64,000 nt of DNA from Tetrapyrgos nigripes. Lineage: Eukaryota; Basidiomycota; Agaricomycetes; Agaricales; Campanellaceae. Numbering within the stretch: position 1 is the first letter of the stretch; each line of letters opens with the position of its first letter. Position numbers and translations under genes: made by a program. The stretch is taken from contig JAACJM010000188.1 of the NCBI GenBank assembly GCA_013368315.1, positions 1 to 64,000 on the forward strand, given 5' to 3'. Below, one piece after another: positions 33,101 to 41,986 of this stretch. The notes beneath the pieces were generated by a model. That model did not search any database and was not told the DNA's origin. It saw nothing but the letters and a program-made list of their open reading frames with translations.

Positions 33101-34457
33101 TCTTTATTCACTTATTCATAGGGCGAGCTGGAGCATAAACGAGTGAAACGGTTCTATGCTCGTACAAATAAAACTTTTCAATATGTCCGCCAGGTGACTG
33201 CTCATGAGAAGCGGAAACGTATCATAGAGCAGCTCAAGAATCGACAAGAGGCTGTGAAAGAGGATAGTATTGCAGTTCCTTTTCATCATTCTGATCCTCT
33301 TCCACCGTCATCTCCTCATTTACGATACAAAATTTCTGCCGACAATTCTCAATGGCTCAATATACCCCAGTGGATGAACCAGCATGAAGATGATCCAGCT
33401 GTAACTGTGGGTACAACTTTTCTTTTTGTTTAACATGACTAAAATCTTTCCAGAATTTTTATTCTAAACTCCGGGCACACATTTTTGCCAGATTGACCAA
33501 GAGGCCAGAAGATGATACCATCACATGGCAAGACCGCTCACTTGTCAAAATTCGCCACAGTCGTATGTATTGCCACAAGGTTCTTCGGGTACATTACACT
33601 ACCTATGATATGCGCCGGAGTCTGGATTCTATTAACCCACGCACTCACTCTGATGTGATGGTTCTTTCTTCAAATCCCAAGCATGATGGACACCCTTACT
33701 GGTATTGTCGTGTTTTGGGCATCTTTCATGTTAATGTCTCATTCAACAATCAGGAGGTGGGGCAGTTGGATTTCTTGTGGGTGCGATGGTTTGACTTGGA
33801 CCAGAAGTACAAGTTTGGCTGGAAGGAGAAACGTCTTCCTCGGGTATGCTTTGTAGATGGTGATGAACCGTCAGCATTTGGCTTTTTGGATCCCGCACAA
33901 GTAGTCCGTGCAGTTCACCTTATTCCAGCTTTCAATCTTGGCAAATCAAAAAGCAACCTGGAGATGTCAGTTGCTCGCAAGAACTCAGATAAAGGTTGGG
34001 ACTGGGCTAAGTATTATGTTGGAATGTAAGTCTCACAATTACTTTTTCTTTCAACAGTAACCAACCCTCCCCTAGCTTTGCAGACCGAGATATGGCTGCC
34101 TGTTACATTCCAGATATCAGACTTGGCCACATGCAGCTCACCAAGTCATTGCCATTGCCAGAAGATGACTCATCTATGGATGAGGTAGTGGAGGAGGAAA
34201 TTGTTACAGAAGATGTAGAAATGTCTGAGGAGCCACTGATTCCTCCTGAGCAGCCGCCAGCTGAAGGTCATGTAGTAGCAGAGGAGGCAGATGATGAGGG
34301 GAAGCAGGAGGATTATGGTTATGTTGCTAATGATGAAGAAGATGAGGAAGATGAGAGAGATGGTGATGAAAATGAGGATTTGGGTCCAGAGGATGGTGAA
34401 GAGCCACTTAATTATGATATGGAGGTCTTAGCAGCAGAGGGATATGGTGTATTATAA
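30164..34457 (+). CDS. Plavaka transposase, 10 exons, 1275 residues
   Basis: Exons 30164-30349, 30413-31624, 31679-31905, 31953-32202, 32254-32420, 32483-32579, 32625-33074, 33122-33406, 33454-34025 and 34076-34457 sum to 3828 nt in frame. An N-terminal C2HC finger (C7, C10, H23, C27; TCPDCSEQF..LSRHRNGC) is followed by a Pro-rich linker. Then come motifs I associate with Plavaka transposases: PNVTVFRLMDWHYS, NFHYTPFRLY, GIMAWSDATQVAQFGDASMW, PIYMYFGNQSKYQRARPTAF, LKRELMHAVWALIL, FFTYSADYPEK, FPCPHCFVEKHQI, LHELELGVWKALFTHLLRIL, FGRDTIRR, LHCLAKFRLHSDTTL, KIHAIGYYATFILRVGTTDS and HKRVKRFYARTNK. The C-terminus is strongly acidic. The probable catalytic acids lie in WSDATQ and HELELGVWK (inference). 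Start ATG 30164 is preferred over 30119, because the latter only adds a hydrophobic leader. No stop or frameshift is seen. Confidence 0.9.
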
Positions 34458-34475
34458 TGTTACATCTGGACTCTT

Positions 34476-34559
34476 TCAATCAGCTTGACAGTCATGTATT
34501 ATCTCAATCAGCTTGATAGTCATGTATTATTCCAATCAGCTTGGTAGTCATGTACTATG
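34476..34559. repeat. Subterminal 28-bp tandem repeats, right end of Plavaka
   Basis: Three copies (34476-34503, 34504-34531, 34532-34559) of TCAATCAGCTTGATAGTCAT then GTATTATT are present with few differences. They lie just after the transposase stop codon. Putative transposase-binding sites by analogy with CACTA-like elements. The remaining sequence to 34838 carries CTGTAACAGGTAAA-type motifs seen also at the left end. Confidence 0.8.
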
Positions 34560-34838
34560 AGCTACAGTCTGTAAGCAATGATTTGACAGGCACAACTTGA
34601 GACCTTGATATCATACTGGTTGATATGTACAGGTGCTTCAGCCTGCAACTACAGTATCATTATGAATCTTTCTGTAACAGAACCACACATTCTGTATAAG
34701 TCTGTAACAGGTAAATGCATAATGGAATTGAATTTACAGTATGTATTAAAGTCTACAGAATGAACAGCTATGTTACAGAGCACTACATACTGAATCTCAT
34801 CTGGCCAGGCACCTCCATATTCTACTGTCCTGGACAGG

Positions 34839-36669
34839 TGTCCCAGGTTTTTTGGCTTTTGCTGATGAAGCAGCTAAGGAAGAAAGGAAACGGACTATCG
34901 CTGCAATGCAGAACGAGGTCCCTCCAGTTGATCAGGAAAGGATGGATGCTCCCGCGCTCGATGAGCTGCAAGCCTTGATTATGGAAGCTCTAAAAACGGA
35001 AATCAAACCGAACGAAACCCACCTCGTACATGAGATCTATGAGGCAATTTGCGATGAGGTTCAGAATTTCCAGACAGGTGACGAACCACGTACGTGGAAG
35101 GAAGCTCAAGCGTCTGGCGACTCAGCAAAATGGGAGAATGCCCGACAAGAGGAGTCAAACTCGTTAAAACACCATGAAGTTTATGATGCTATACCAAGGT
35201 CAGATGTGCCTGCTGGTACAAAGATCTATAAAGGCCGAATGGTGTTTACTATAAAACGAGACGAGAACGGAAAACCCGTACGATGGAAGGTTCGACTGGT
35301 GTTTAAGGGGTATGAACAGATTTTTGGTAGGGACTTTACAAAAACCTCCTCACCGACAGCACGCATGGAATCCTGGCGTATCTTATTGGACATTGCTGGA
35401 AATCTCGGATGGGAAGCTGAACAAATCGATGTAAAGACCGCATTTTTACACAGTGTATTACCTGAGAACGAGGTACAGTACATGGAAATACCACCGGGAT
35501 TCCAGGAACCAGGACAAGAGGGATACGTATGGAGATTGAAGAAGAGTCTGTATGGGATGAAACAGAGTGGTCGAATCTGGAACAAGACTCTCCATGCAGC
35601 GATGCTTGAATGGGGATTCACAGCACTTGGATGTGAGCCATGCATTTATTATCAGAAAACACCTACTGGGATTATTATCACCGCTGTTCACGTTGATGAT
35701 TTCCTAATCATTTCGGATTCAAAAACAGAAGCTGAACGATTCAAAGCTCAAATCAAAACGAAATGGGTGATTTCCGAACTAGGCGAACCGAAATACTGTA
35801 TTGGTATTGCCGTTCAACGAAACCGAACCAATCACACATTCTCCCTGTCCCAGACCGCCCTCATTGACCGTATTATCCAACAATTTGGCCAATATACTTC
35901 GAACACCAATATCCCTGAGACTCCTATGGACCCGGGTCTGAAAATGCGAAAACCAGATGTCGAAAAGCTTACCCCACAACAGAAATCCGACCTCGATCGA
36001 CTACCATATGCATCACTAGTTGGATGCCTGATCTATCTAGCAGTCGGGACGAGACCGGATATTTCATATACGGTCCAGCAATTATCCCAGTATCTTACCA
36101 ACTACTCCTACATACACTGGAATGCCGCTATTCGTCTCGTTCGATACCTAAAAGGTACACGGGAGTTACGATTAGTCCTCGGTGGCGCAAAGGATTCAGT
36201 TACATTACGAGGATATACGGATTCTGACTGGGCAAATTGCCTAGATACGAGACGAAGCATAGGTGGATATTGTTTTAGTTTGGGATCAGGTATCGTGTCT
36301 TGGGCAGCGAGAAAGCAGAGAACGGTTGCAGCGTCATCCTGTGAGGCAGAGTATATGGCAGGTTTTGAAGCGGCGAAGGAAGCTATTTGGCTCCGAGCGG
36401 TACTTAAAGGTATTGAATTCACTCAAAATATTTCCACTACATTATCCTGCGACAACACATCCGCTATCAGTCTTTCCGAGGACCCTTCCCTTCATTATCG
36501 TGTCAAACACGTTGACACGAACTATCATTTTCTTCGGGAACGAGTCCAGTCAGAGGAACTAACCCTGAAATACATTCCTTCTGCCGACAATCTTGCTGAT
36601 ATATTCACAAAATCATCCCATACAAGAGCCGAATTCATACGCCTTCGTGGTCTACTAGGTCTTACTTGA
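34839..36669 (+). CDS. Copia reverse transcriptase-RNase H part of the polyprotein (split)
   Basis: This is the 3' half of the interrupted copia frame, ending at TGA-proximal 36669. It has the copia reverse-transcriptase region (TWKEAQASGD.AKWENARQEE, then KARLVFKGYEQ-like VRLVFKGYEQ, QIDVKTAFLHS, KKSLYGMKQSGRIWN and the catalytic VDD in AVHVDDFLIIS). RNase H follows with YTDSDWANC, SRRSIGGY-like TRRSIGGYCF, KQRTVAASSCEAEY and the terminal LADIFTK. A TTG at 34852 is only the first in-frame start-like codon; the true N-terminus is upstream of the nested transposon, before 24884. No internal stop is present. Confidence 0.93.
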
Positions 36670-36711
36670 AGAGGAGATGGATTCCATGCGAGGAGGAGCA
36701 TTACTATTCAC

Positions 36712-36723
36712 GGTGAGGAGGAG
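36712..36723 (+). promoter_or_regulatory. Polypurine tract
   Basis: GGTGAGGAGGAG lies immediately before the 3' LTR, where plus-strand priming of LTR retrotransposons starts. It is purine-rich with one T. Confidence 0.75.
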
Positions 36724-37066
36724 TGTCGGAGTATGACGGAAATACACCGTGAATAGGAGCAGACGCATCAACGCGTCATGATACGGTTACTTACGGTTAC
36801 TTATTTTCTTTGTTCTCTTTTCTCGTCCATAGTCCACGTGTATCTTACTATATATACCTTAGCTTACCTTAGAGAACCTCTGTCTTCGATACTACGAGAC
36901 AGAGGTGAGCCACAGTTCTTATTTCTTTCATGTTTTCACTTTACTTACATACCTAGATTCATATTCTCGTATTCTATCTAGGTACTTACATTCTGTCTTC
37001 GATACTACGAGACAGAGATTCATATTCTCGTATTCTATCTAGTCAATCTAGGGCTACATTCTAACA
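36724..37066 (+). repeat. 3' LTR of the copia element
   Basis: This is 343 bp, identical to the 5' LTR except one base, with the same TGT..ACA ends. It is followed by the TAGTC duplication and then by what was the original 3' flank of the P450 gene (TCTAGATACCACAACAATTT). Confidence 0.95.
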
Positions 37067-37259
37067 TAGTCTAGATACCACAACAATTTTTTCTTCGTTC
37101 AGATACTGACTACTCAGCGTTGATCGTTGAACCCTTTTACCGCTCCTTACTTAAGTTTCCTACAAAACCTACAGTGCCACTCTCTTATTTGTTTCTTCTA
37201 TCATCCTGAATAAAGGACTTTGTGTAGTAATTCAATCTCTAGGCTCGTGTTCTCAGTAG

Positions 37260-38345
37260 TCGGCATTAAGGCGTTCCGATCCTCTCATATTTGTACTGGA
37301 GTTTACTTCGGAATAAGTCGAGTAAAAGAGGACTTGGAATACTAAATCGTATATTGATACTGAAGCAAACAGGTGCTGAGGTAGTAAGTACTAGGACTAG
37401 AAGAATGGTCAGACATATCCCCACTGAACAATACCCTGTGATCTCCATATGCAACCGATCTGTCCAGTCGCGCCTCTAATAGTACCATCTTCGACTTGTA
37501 CCCTTATACCCCGTTCCAGCAAAGTTGACGACCAGCGTCTGAAAAAAAATAGAGATCGTCAGTGGGGCGTTGAAGAGACGATTCGACAAATATACACACC
37601 TCTCCTCGGCACAACGGGATATCCAGCCTCGTATCAAACTGATAAACACCCAACTCTCATGCTAATCCGACTTTTCCTCCTCTTTCCCATTTACTTCCTT
37701 CCGAGCCCAAAATCCACTGCCTGGCAACTTGGCACAGCCATGAAGGTAACTGCCGGGGAACAGATTGAATAGTGAGACACGCTGGCTTCAAGAACGAGTA
37801 TAACAGAGGACATGAACTTGAAGAGGACGGTTTGGAGCGTGTCCATGCCAAATGCTGGATTGTAAGGCAGAGGGACTAGAACGAAAGTGGGGGCGAAAAT
37901 CTGAATAAAGAGAAGATGAGTTGACGAGTCCTGTCCCTTCTTAATTCCGGTCCCATTCTCAATCATTCTACCCCGTATTTCTTTACGGCAAAATCTCGAG
38001 GGACGAAGAGCTTAGGCCAGGTGCCGATCATGACGCTAGTACTCCTGAAAGAAGAGAGATCATCAATGAGGCCTTGAACGGACGAGTCGCGTGCATACAC
38101 ACCTCACGCCGACGGAATAGGGATAACAACCTCGTATCAAACCAACTTGCTCTCCTCTGTCCTAGTTGACTTTTGTGTGAGCCTAATTTCCACCACATTG
38201 GGCAAGGTAACTTCACCAGGTGACTAGCTGCTGCTTCAAGAACTAGTGCGTTCCGTGCCGAATGTTGATTTTTGAAGGGGACGAAGATGATGGGGAGAGT
38301 TGAATACTAAGACTAAAATGATGGAGACAAATATGAAGTGAGTTA
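37260..38345. repeat. Diverged ~500-bp tandem duplication, possible exon remnants
   Basis: Sequence around 37540-37800 (CTGAAA..AGAGATCGTC, then TATACACACCTC, GGGATA and CCTCGTATCAAAC) recurs diverged at 38043-38240. On the minus strand both copies have short exon-like frames, for example RRWSSTLLERGIRVQVEDGT at about 37540 and a hydrophobic frame at 37966-37691, but I cannot connect them into a gene or name a family. Decayed gene duplicates are likely. From 38345 to 39070 nothing is recognised. Confidence 0.4.
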
Positions 38346-39069
38346 ACGGGACGGAAAGCTAAAGCAAAAGGTACGACGTACAAATGTAAATCCCCAAGTA
38401 GACGCAGTGCCAGAGACACGTCACAACTGTTTGGACCAGACCATTGATTCTATATATTCCCTTGAATCCCTTCCATGATCCGACGTTGCTTCACCGCCGT
38501 AGTCAACTGCCATAGAGTGAGTTGCAGACGCCGCTAGTCTCTCACTGGCCAGATCCTAACGATAAGACGCCGCAGACAACCGTGTTTCCGATTGGCACTG
38601 AGTATGCCATCCTTCAGGTTTGATGCATACGTGGAAGCAAATTGATGGAGCTTCTTGCTTTTGGAATACCGAGACCGGCGAACGGCGGAAAAGCAGCTTA
38701 AGCTTGAAATGGCTCGAACGGTTTGCCAAGAAAATTTTTCTGTGACGTCACTTTTATGCGCACTTTTTTGGTCGCATTCACGTGACTTTCGAACCGCTTT
38801 GACCCCTACCCCCATCCTTCTCGTTAACGACAGTAAGTGGCAAGCAGTATTCCCAAGTTGAGGCCCAAACTCACTCCTAAACAGTTCTTACGATTCCTCT
38901 GTACTCACAGAAACCAAACATTTTGCATGGAAAAGCGCAACAGCCAGGCCCAGTCGTTGGATATCATAGGGAGTATACGATGGATAATACAGCGTCCGGA
39001 TAATCGTACACGCTGGGACGATTTGCGGAGTCAGATAGCTGCCCTAGCCACGGAAGCTACTATCGTGCG

Positions 39070-39560
39070 TCTTCATTAGGGTTATAGGGAGGTTCGTAGG
39101 GTTCGATTAGGGTTCGAGCCTAGGGTCGGCTTACAGGGTTGGGCAGGGTTGGGCCTAGGGTCGGCTTACAGGGTTGGGCAGGGTTGGGCCTAGGGTCGGC
39201 TTACAGGGTTGGGTAGGGTTGGGCAGGGTTGGGCCTAGGGTCGGCTTACAGGGTTGGGCAGGGTTGGGCCTAGGGTCGGCTTACAGGGTTGGGTAGGGTT
39301 GGGCAAAATTGGGCCTAGGGTCGGCTTACAGGGTTGGGCAGGGTTGGGCCTAGGGTCGGCTTACAGGGTTGGGTAGAGTTGGGCCTAGGGTCGGCTTACA
39401 GGGTTGGGTAGGGTCAGGCAGGGTTGAGCAGAGTTGGGCAGAGTTGGGTAGGGTCGGGCAGGGTTGAGTGGGCAGGGTTGGGCAGGGTGAGGCTTGTAGG
39501 GTTGGGCAGGGTTGGGTGGGCAGGGTTGGGTGGGCAGGGTTGGGTGGGCAGGGTTGGGTT
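39070..39560. repeat. AGGGTTGGGC minisatellite
   Basis: The unit is built from AGGGTTGGGC and AGGGTCGGCTTAC, with a higher-order period of 35 bp (variants 45 bp where an extra AGGGTTGGGT is inserted). It grades into CAGGGTTGGGTGGG repeats at 39480-39560. The motif is G-rich and resembles, without matching, a TTAGGG telomere repeat. Open frames on both strands (Pro/Asn-rich) are a by-product. Confidence 0.85.
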
Positions 39561-39594
39561 TCCTTGGGTTGGGATTGGTTGGACTTGGGTTGGA

Positions 39595-39985
39595 TGTGTC
39601 TGTGAATGTCTGAGACATTCACGTCCAAGACGTTCATATACACAGATGCATTGAAATACACATCTGTGCATGTGAGCGTCCGAGACGTTCACATATACAG
39701 ATGTGAAATCTACATCTATGTATGTGAGTGTCCGAGACGTTCATATACACAGATAGATTGACATCTATATGTGAACATCTTGGACGCTCACATACACAGA
39801 TGGATTGAGATTTACATCTGAGTATGTGAACGTCTTGGACGCTCACATACATGGATGCATTGATATCTATATGTGGGAACCTCAGAGTACATGTGAGCGT
39901 CCGAGACGTTCACATACGACATACACAGATGCATCCAGATGTTCTTGACTCGCATCTGAAACGTTTGTCCAAGACGTTCACACAC
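39595..39985. repeat. Palindromic array with GTCCGAGACGTTCACATA units
   Basis: Units alternate GAGCGTCCGAGACGTTCACA and its near-inverse GTGAACGTCTTGGACGCTCA, separated by ATACACAGATGCATTGA-type spacers, over about 390 bp. Adjacent units often face each other, so long hairpins are possible. No gene is recognised from 39985 to 40300. Confidence 0.8.
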
Positions 39986-40390
39986 CAAGTGTTCATCTCA
40001 GTAGATATATATATAAGTATTTGGATCCCAAGAAATCCCCCAAATCTTTTTAACAAGTAATGAACCAAACTCGTTGAAGTCAGAATTCATGGATGATATT
40101 AACTATATACCTGCTAAGTATATGTATGGGTTGCCTATTGACTTACACAACTGACAAGCGTCTAGGACGATGCCTTCTTGAAGGCCAAGAATCTCAGCTA
40201 ATAAGTATGCGAAGTCAACTTCTTTTTTTAAGCCTGGGTAATGTTCGCCTCTGAGCAGCCTATCAAGCACTGGGGAAAGGGTAAGGACAAAAGTATATTA
40301 AGCTAAGTAGCGAAATTACAATGTACATAAATTTCTACTAGTAGTGATATAGACTATTGAGAAACAACTTTCATTCTTGATTACACGAAG

Positions 40391-40488
40391 TTGTAGGTAC
40401 TCTCTGAGTACAGAGAATACCCTCCAGAGAGTACCTACAATTATAACAAGTCCCACTATGGCCATTGTGAGGCAGGCGATAACCCTTA
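40391..40488. repeat. 16-bp perfect hairpin next to a duplicated membrane-exon fragment
   Basis: TTGTAGGTACTCTCTG (40391-40406) is perfectly inverted at 40425-40440 with an 18-nt loop. The adjoining 40436-40488 matches 5688-5740 almost exactly. On the minus strand the frame reads VIACLTMAIVGLVIIV, a probable transmembrane segment followed by a GTAGGT donor. This looks like an isolated exon of the seven-transmembrane family. Confidence 0.6.
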
Positions 40489-40925
40489 GGCTAACTTCCT
40501 TAGCCCTCCTACGTCTTCCTAGTACCTTAGAACATTCCAGTCTCACCTCTTCCCCTCCTTTGCTCTTCATTTCTACGAAGTAGTAAGTATCACCCGAATT
40601 TCCATTAAGGACCTGTTTGAATCTGCTGTTTCAAGGTTCATACATAATGCGATTCTCGGAGCAGCCCAGTTCATGGTACGTCAAATTGAGGCCGCTCGTG
40701 GTCTGAAACAATTCAAGCCCGTGGTAGGCATTTTGCACATCGTAATAACCATTGCCAGTTTATCAGTAACTCGTTCGTCGTGATTGTTTCGTCTGAGGTA
40801 TGATTACTCTTTGATCATTAAACAAAATCGAAACAATGCAGTGCGTGTAAACGTCCATTGTACAGATAAGTAAAGTTGCAGTAGGTAGTACATTTCAAAG
40901 AATAATGTGAAAATGAAGATAGGAA

Positions 40926-41934
40926 TTAATGCACTTCGACGTACGGGGACCGACTGATCCCCTTCATATCGCCCTTGCATCCTAGTATGTGAACATCCTC
41001 CATCTGCTTCTGAATGTCAGCAGAATCAGTGATGTAGTCCTCTTCTTCTGTGTGCAAACCCTCCTTAAACTCTGCAGGAACATCACATACCCACATAACG
41101 GCCATGCTGGTCACTAAGGATAGTCTCTCCCAGGCAACCTTGTAAACGGTCCAGTCACCAGAGCAGACTCGTAGACTCCAATGAGAATGAGCTGCGGCCA
41201 GGAAGGGATGGACACGACACTTGAAATGAGGCATATTTCTGTACGGGAACTCGAAGCGGTTTACACCTTGGGGACCTTGAACAAATATGGGATCCTTGAG
41301 ACCAAGCGTGACGAATTCAAATTCGTAATCTTGGATAGGAAGACTCTGAATTTTAAGCCAGGACTCTGAAATCGAAGATTAGGATAACAACTTACCATGA
41401 GGAAATGGCGGCGCTGTTCCATTGGATGGACGTGATTATATCGGTGAAGGTCAGCCATCACTTCCAATGTCTCGGTCGTGGGAGCAAGGCACCATTTGCC
41501 CATTTGCAGCAGACTGGCCATGTCAGCTTGGACTGGGGACGTGCCGCTCAGCATTTTGTGAGCCAACACAGCGATCAGCACTCACGCCAGATGAAGTTCA
41601 ATTTGCTTTTCAAACATAGTTCTGACTTCTCGAGTCCCATAAAATACTCTAGATATGTAGGCTGCACTGTGTCATTGCAAAGTAGAAACTGGATGCGAAC
41701 AAACACTTACGTGAGGCGAGTCCGGCGGAAACAAGAAATGTGCTTCTGGAGATCCTCCCTCCAAGTCAAGCGAGATTGTTTCAGGACCCAGGGAGAGGTT
41801 AGTGGCAACAGGTTCGTGAGCGCATGTTGCAGGCGTGAACGACATGACGATGGACAAGAAGAAAGATCAACCAACAACATGTGACTTTTGCCAGTCACGA
41901 GTTGTTTCCCGAAGTCTTCGGTCATCTCCGACAA
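40926..41934 (-). CDS. HNH-family protein, probably N-terminally truncated
   Basis: A four-exon model (41934-41711, 41648-41586, 41513-41396, 41363-40926) sums to 843 nt, 280 residues. It has VRTMFEKQIELHLA, then WCLAPTTETLEVMADLHRYN, MEQRRHF, FEFPYRNMPHFKCRVHPFLA and AAHSHWSLR. The pattern of a terminal LH motif, a VPT-TLE-like segment and a HPFF-like segment matches the C-terminal region of the gene at 41987-43579, so they are paralogs. The first part of an HNH motif (a GAHLIP-like segment) is absent and residues 1-75 look unlike the family, so nuclease activity is doubtful. It is divergent from its neighbour with only 52 bp between the predicted starts. Confidence 0.6.
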
Positions 41935-41986
41935 CCAGACAGCTGCAAACCTCGTGGGGTTCTCGACTTACGCGACGACTCTCACC

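Larger units (their letters stand above)
24884..34838 (+). mobile_element. Plavaka-type DNA transposon (9955 bp) carrying a DUF6698 gene
   Basis: The ends are a perfect 10-bp inverted repeat, CCTGTCCAGG (24884-24893) and CCTGGACAGG (34829-34838). The two halves of the copia frame fit in phase if exactly this segment is removed, which independently supports these ends. I see no target duplication at them. Subterminal regions carry tandem repeats (47 bp at the left, 28 bp at the right) and scattered CTGTAACAGGTAAA motifs at both ends, like CACTA-related elements. Inside are a plus-strand transposase gene (30164-34457) and a divergent DUF6698-like gene (28002-25766), with degraded duplicated sequence between. 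The transposase reads as intact, so the element may be autonomous. Confidence 0.85.
21451..37066 (+). mobile_element. Ty1/copia LTR retrotransposon, interrupted by a Plavaka transposon
   Basis: The element has two 343-bp LTRs starting TGT and ending ACA, a 5-bp target duplication, and coding order gag, protease, integrase, reverse transcriptase, RNase H. Integrase upstream of reverse transcriptase defines the copia superfamily. Without the nested insert it would be about 5661 bp. The LTRs differ at a single base (T at 21561, C at 36834), so the insertion is recent. It sits 17 bp downstream of the P450 stop codon, in the same orientation, and so separates that gene from its original 3' flank. 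The coding region shows no damage other than the nested insertion. Confidence 0.95.
21446..37071. repeat. 5-bp target-site duplication TAGTC of the copia element
   Basis: TAGTC at 21446-21450, directly before the 5' LTR, is repeated at 37067-37071, directly after the 3' LTR. Five base pairs is the usual duplication length for Ty1/copia integrases, so the insertion is original and not recombined. Confidence 0.9.

Noticed and set aside
34852..36669. Separate reverse transcriptase gene with its own start at 34852
   Set aside because: The codon is TTG, and the frame is the continuation of the copia polyprotein interrupted by the Plavaka insertion.
39070..39560. A functional telomere or chromosome end
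   Set aside because: The motif is internal, degenerate, not a plain TTAGGG array, and unique sequence with genes continues on both sides.
39350..39692. Pro/Asn-rich frames over the G-rich minisatellite
   Set aside because: They translate AGGGTTGGGC repeats in the complementary strand and carry no independent evidence.
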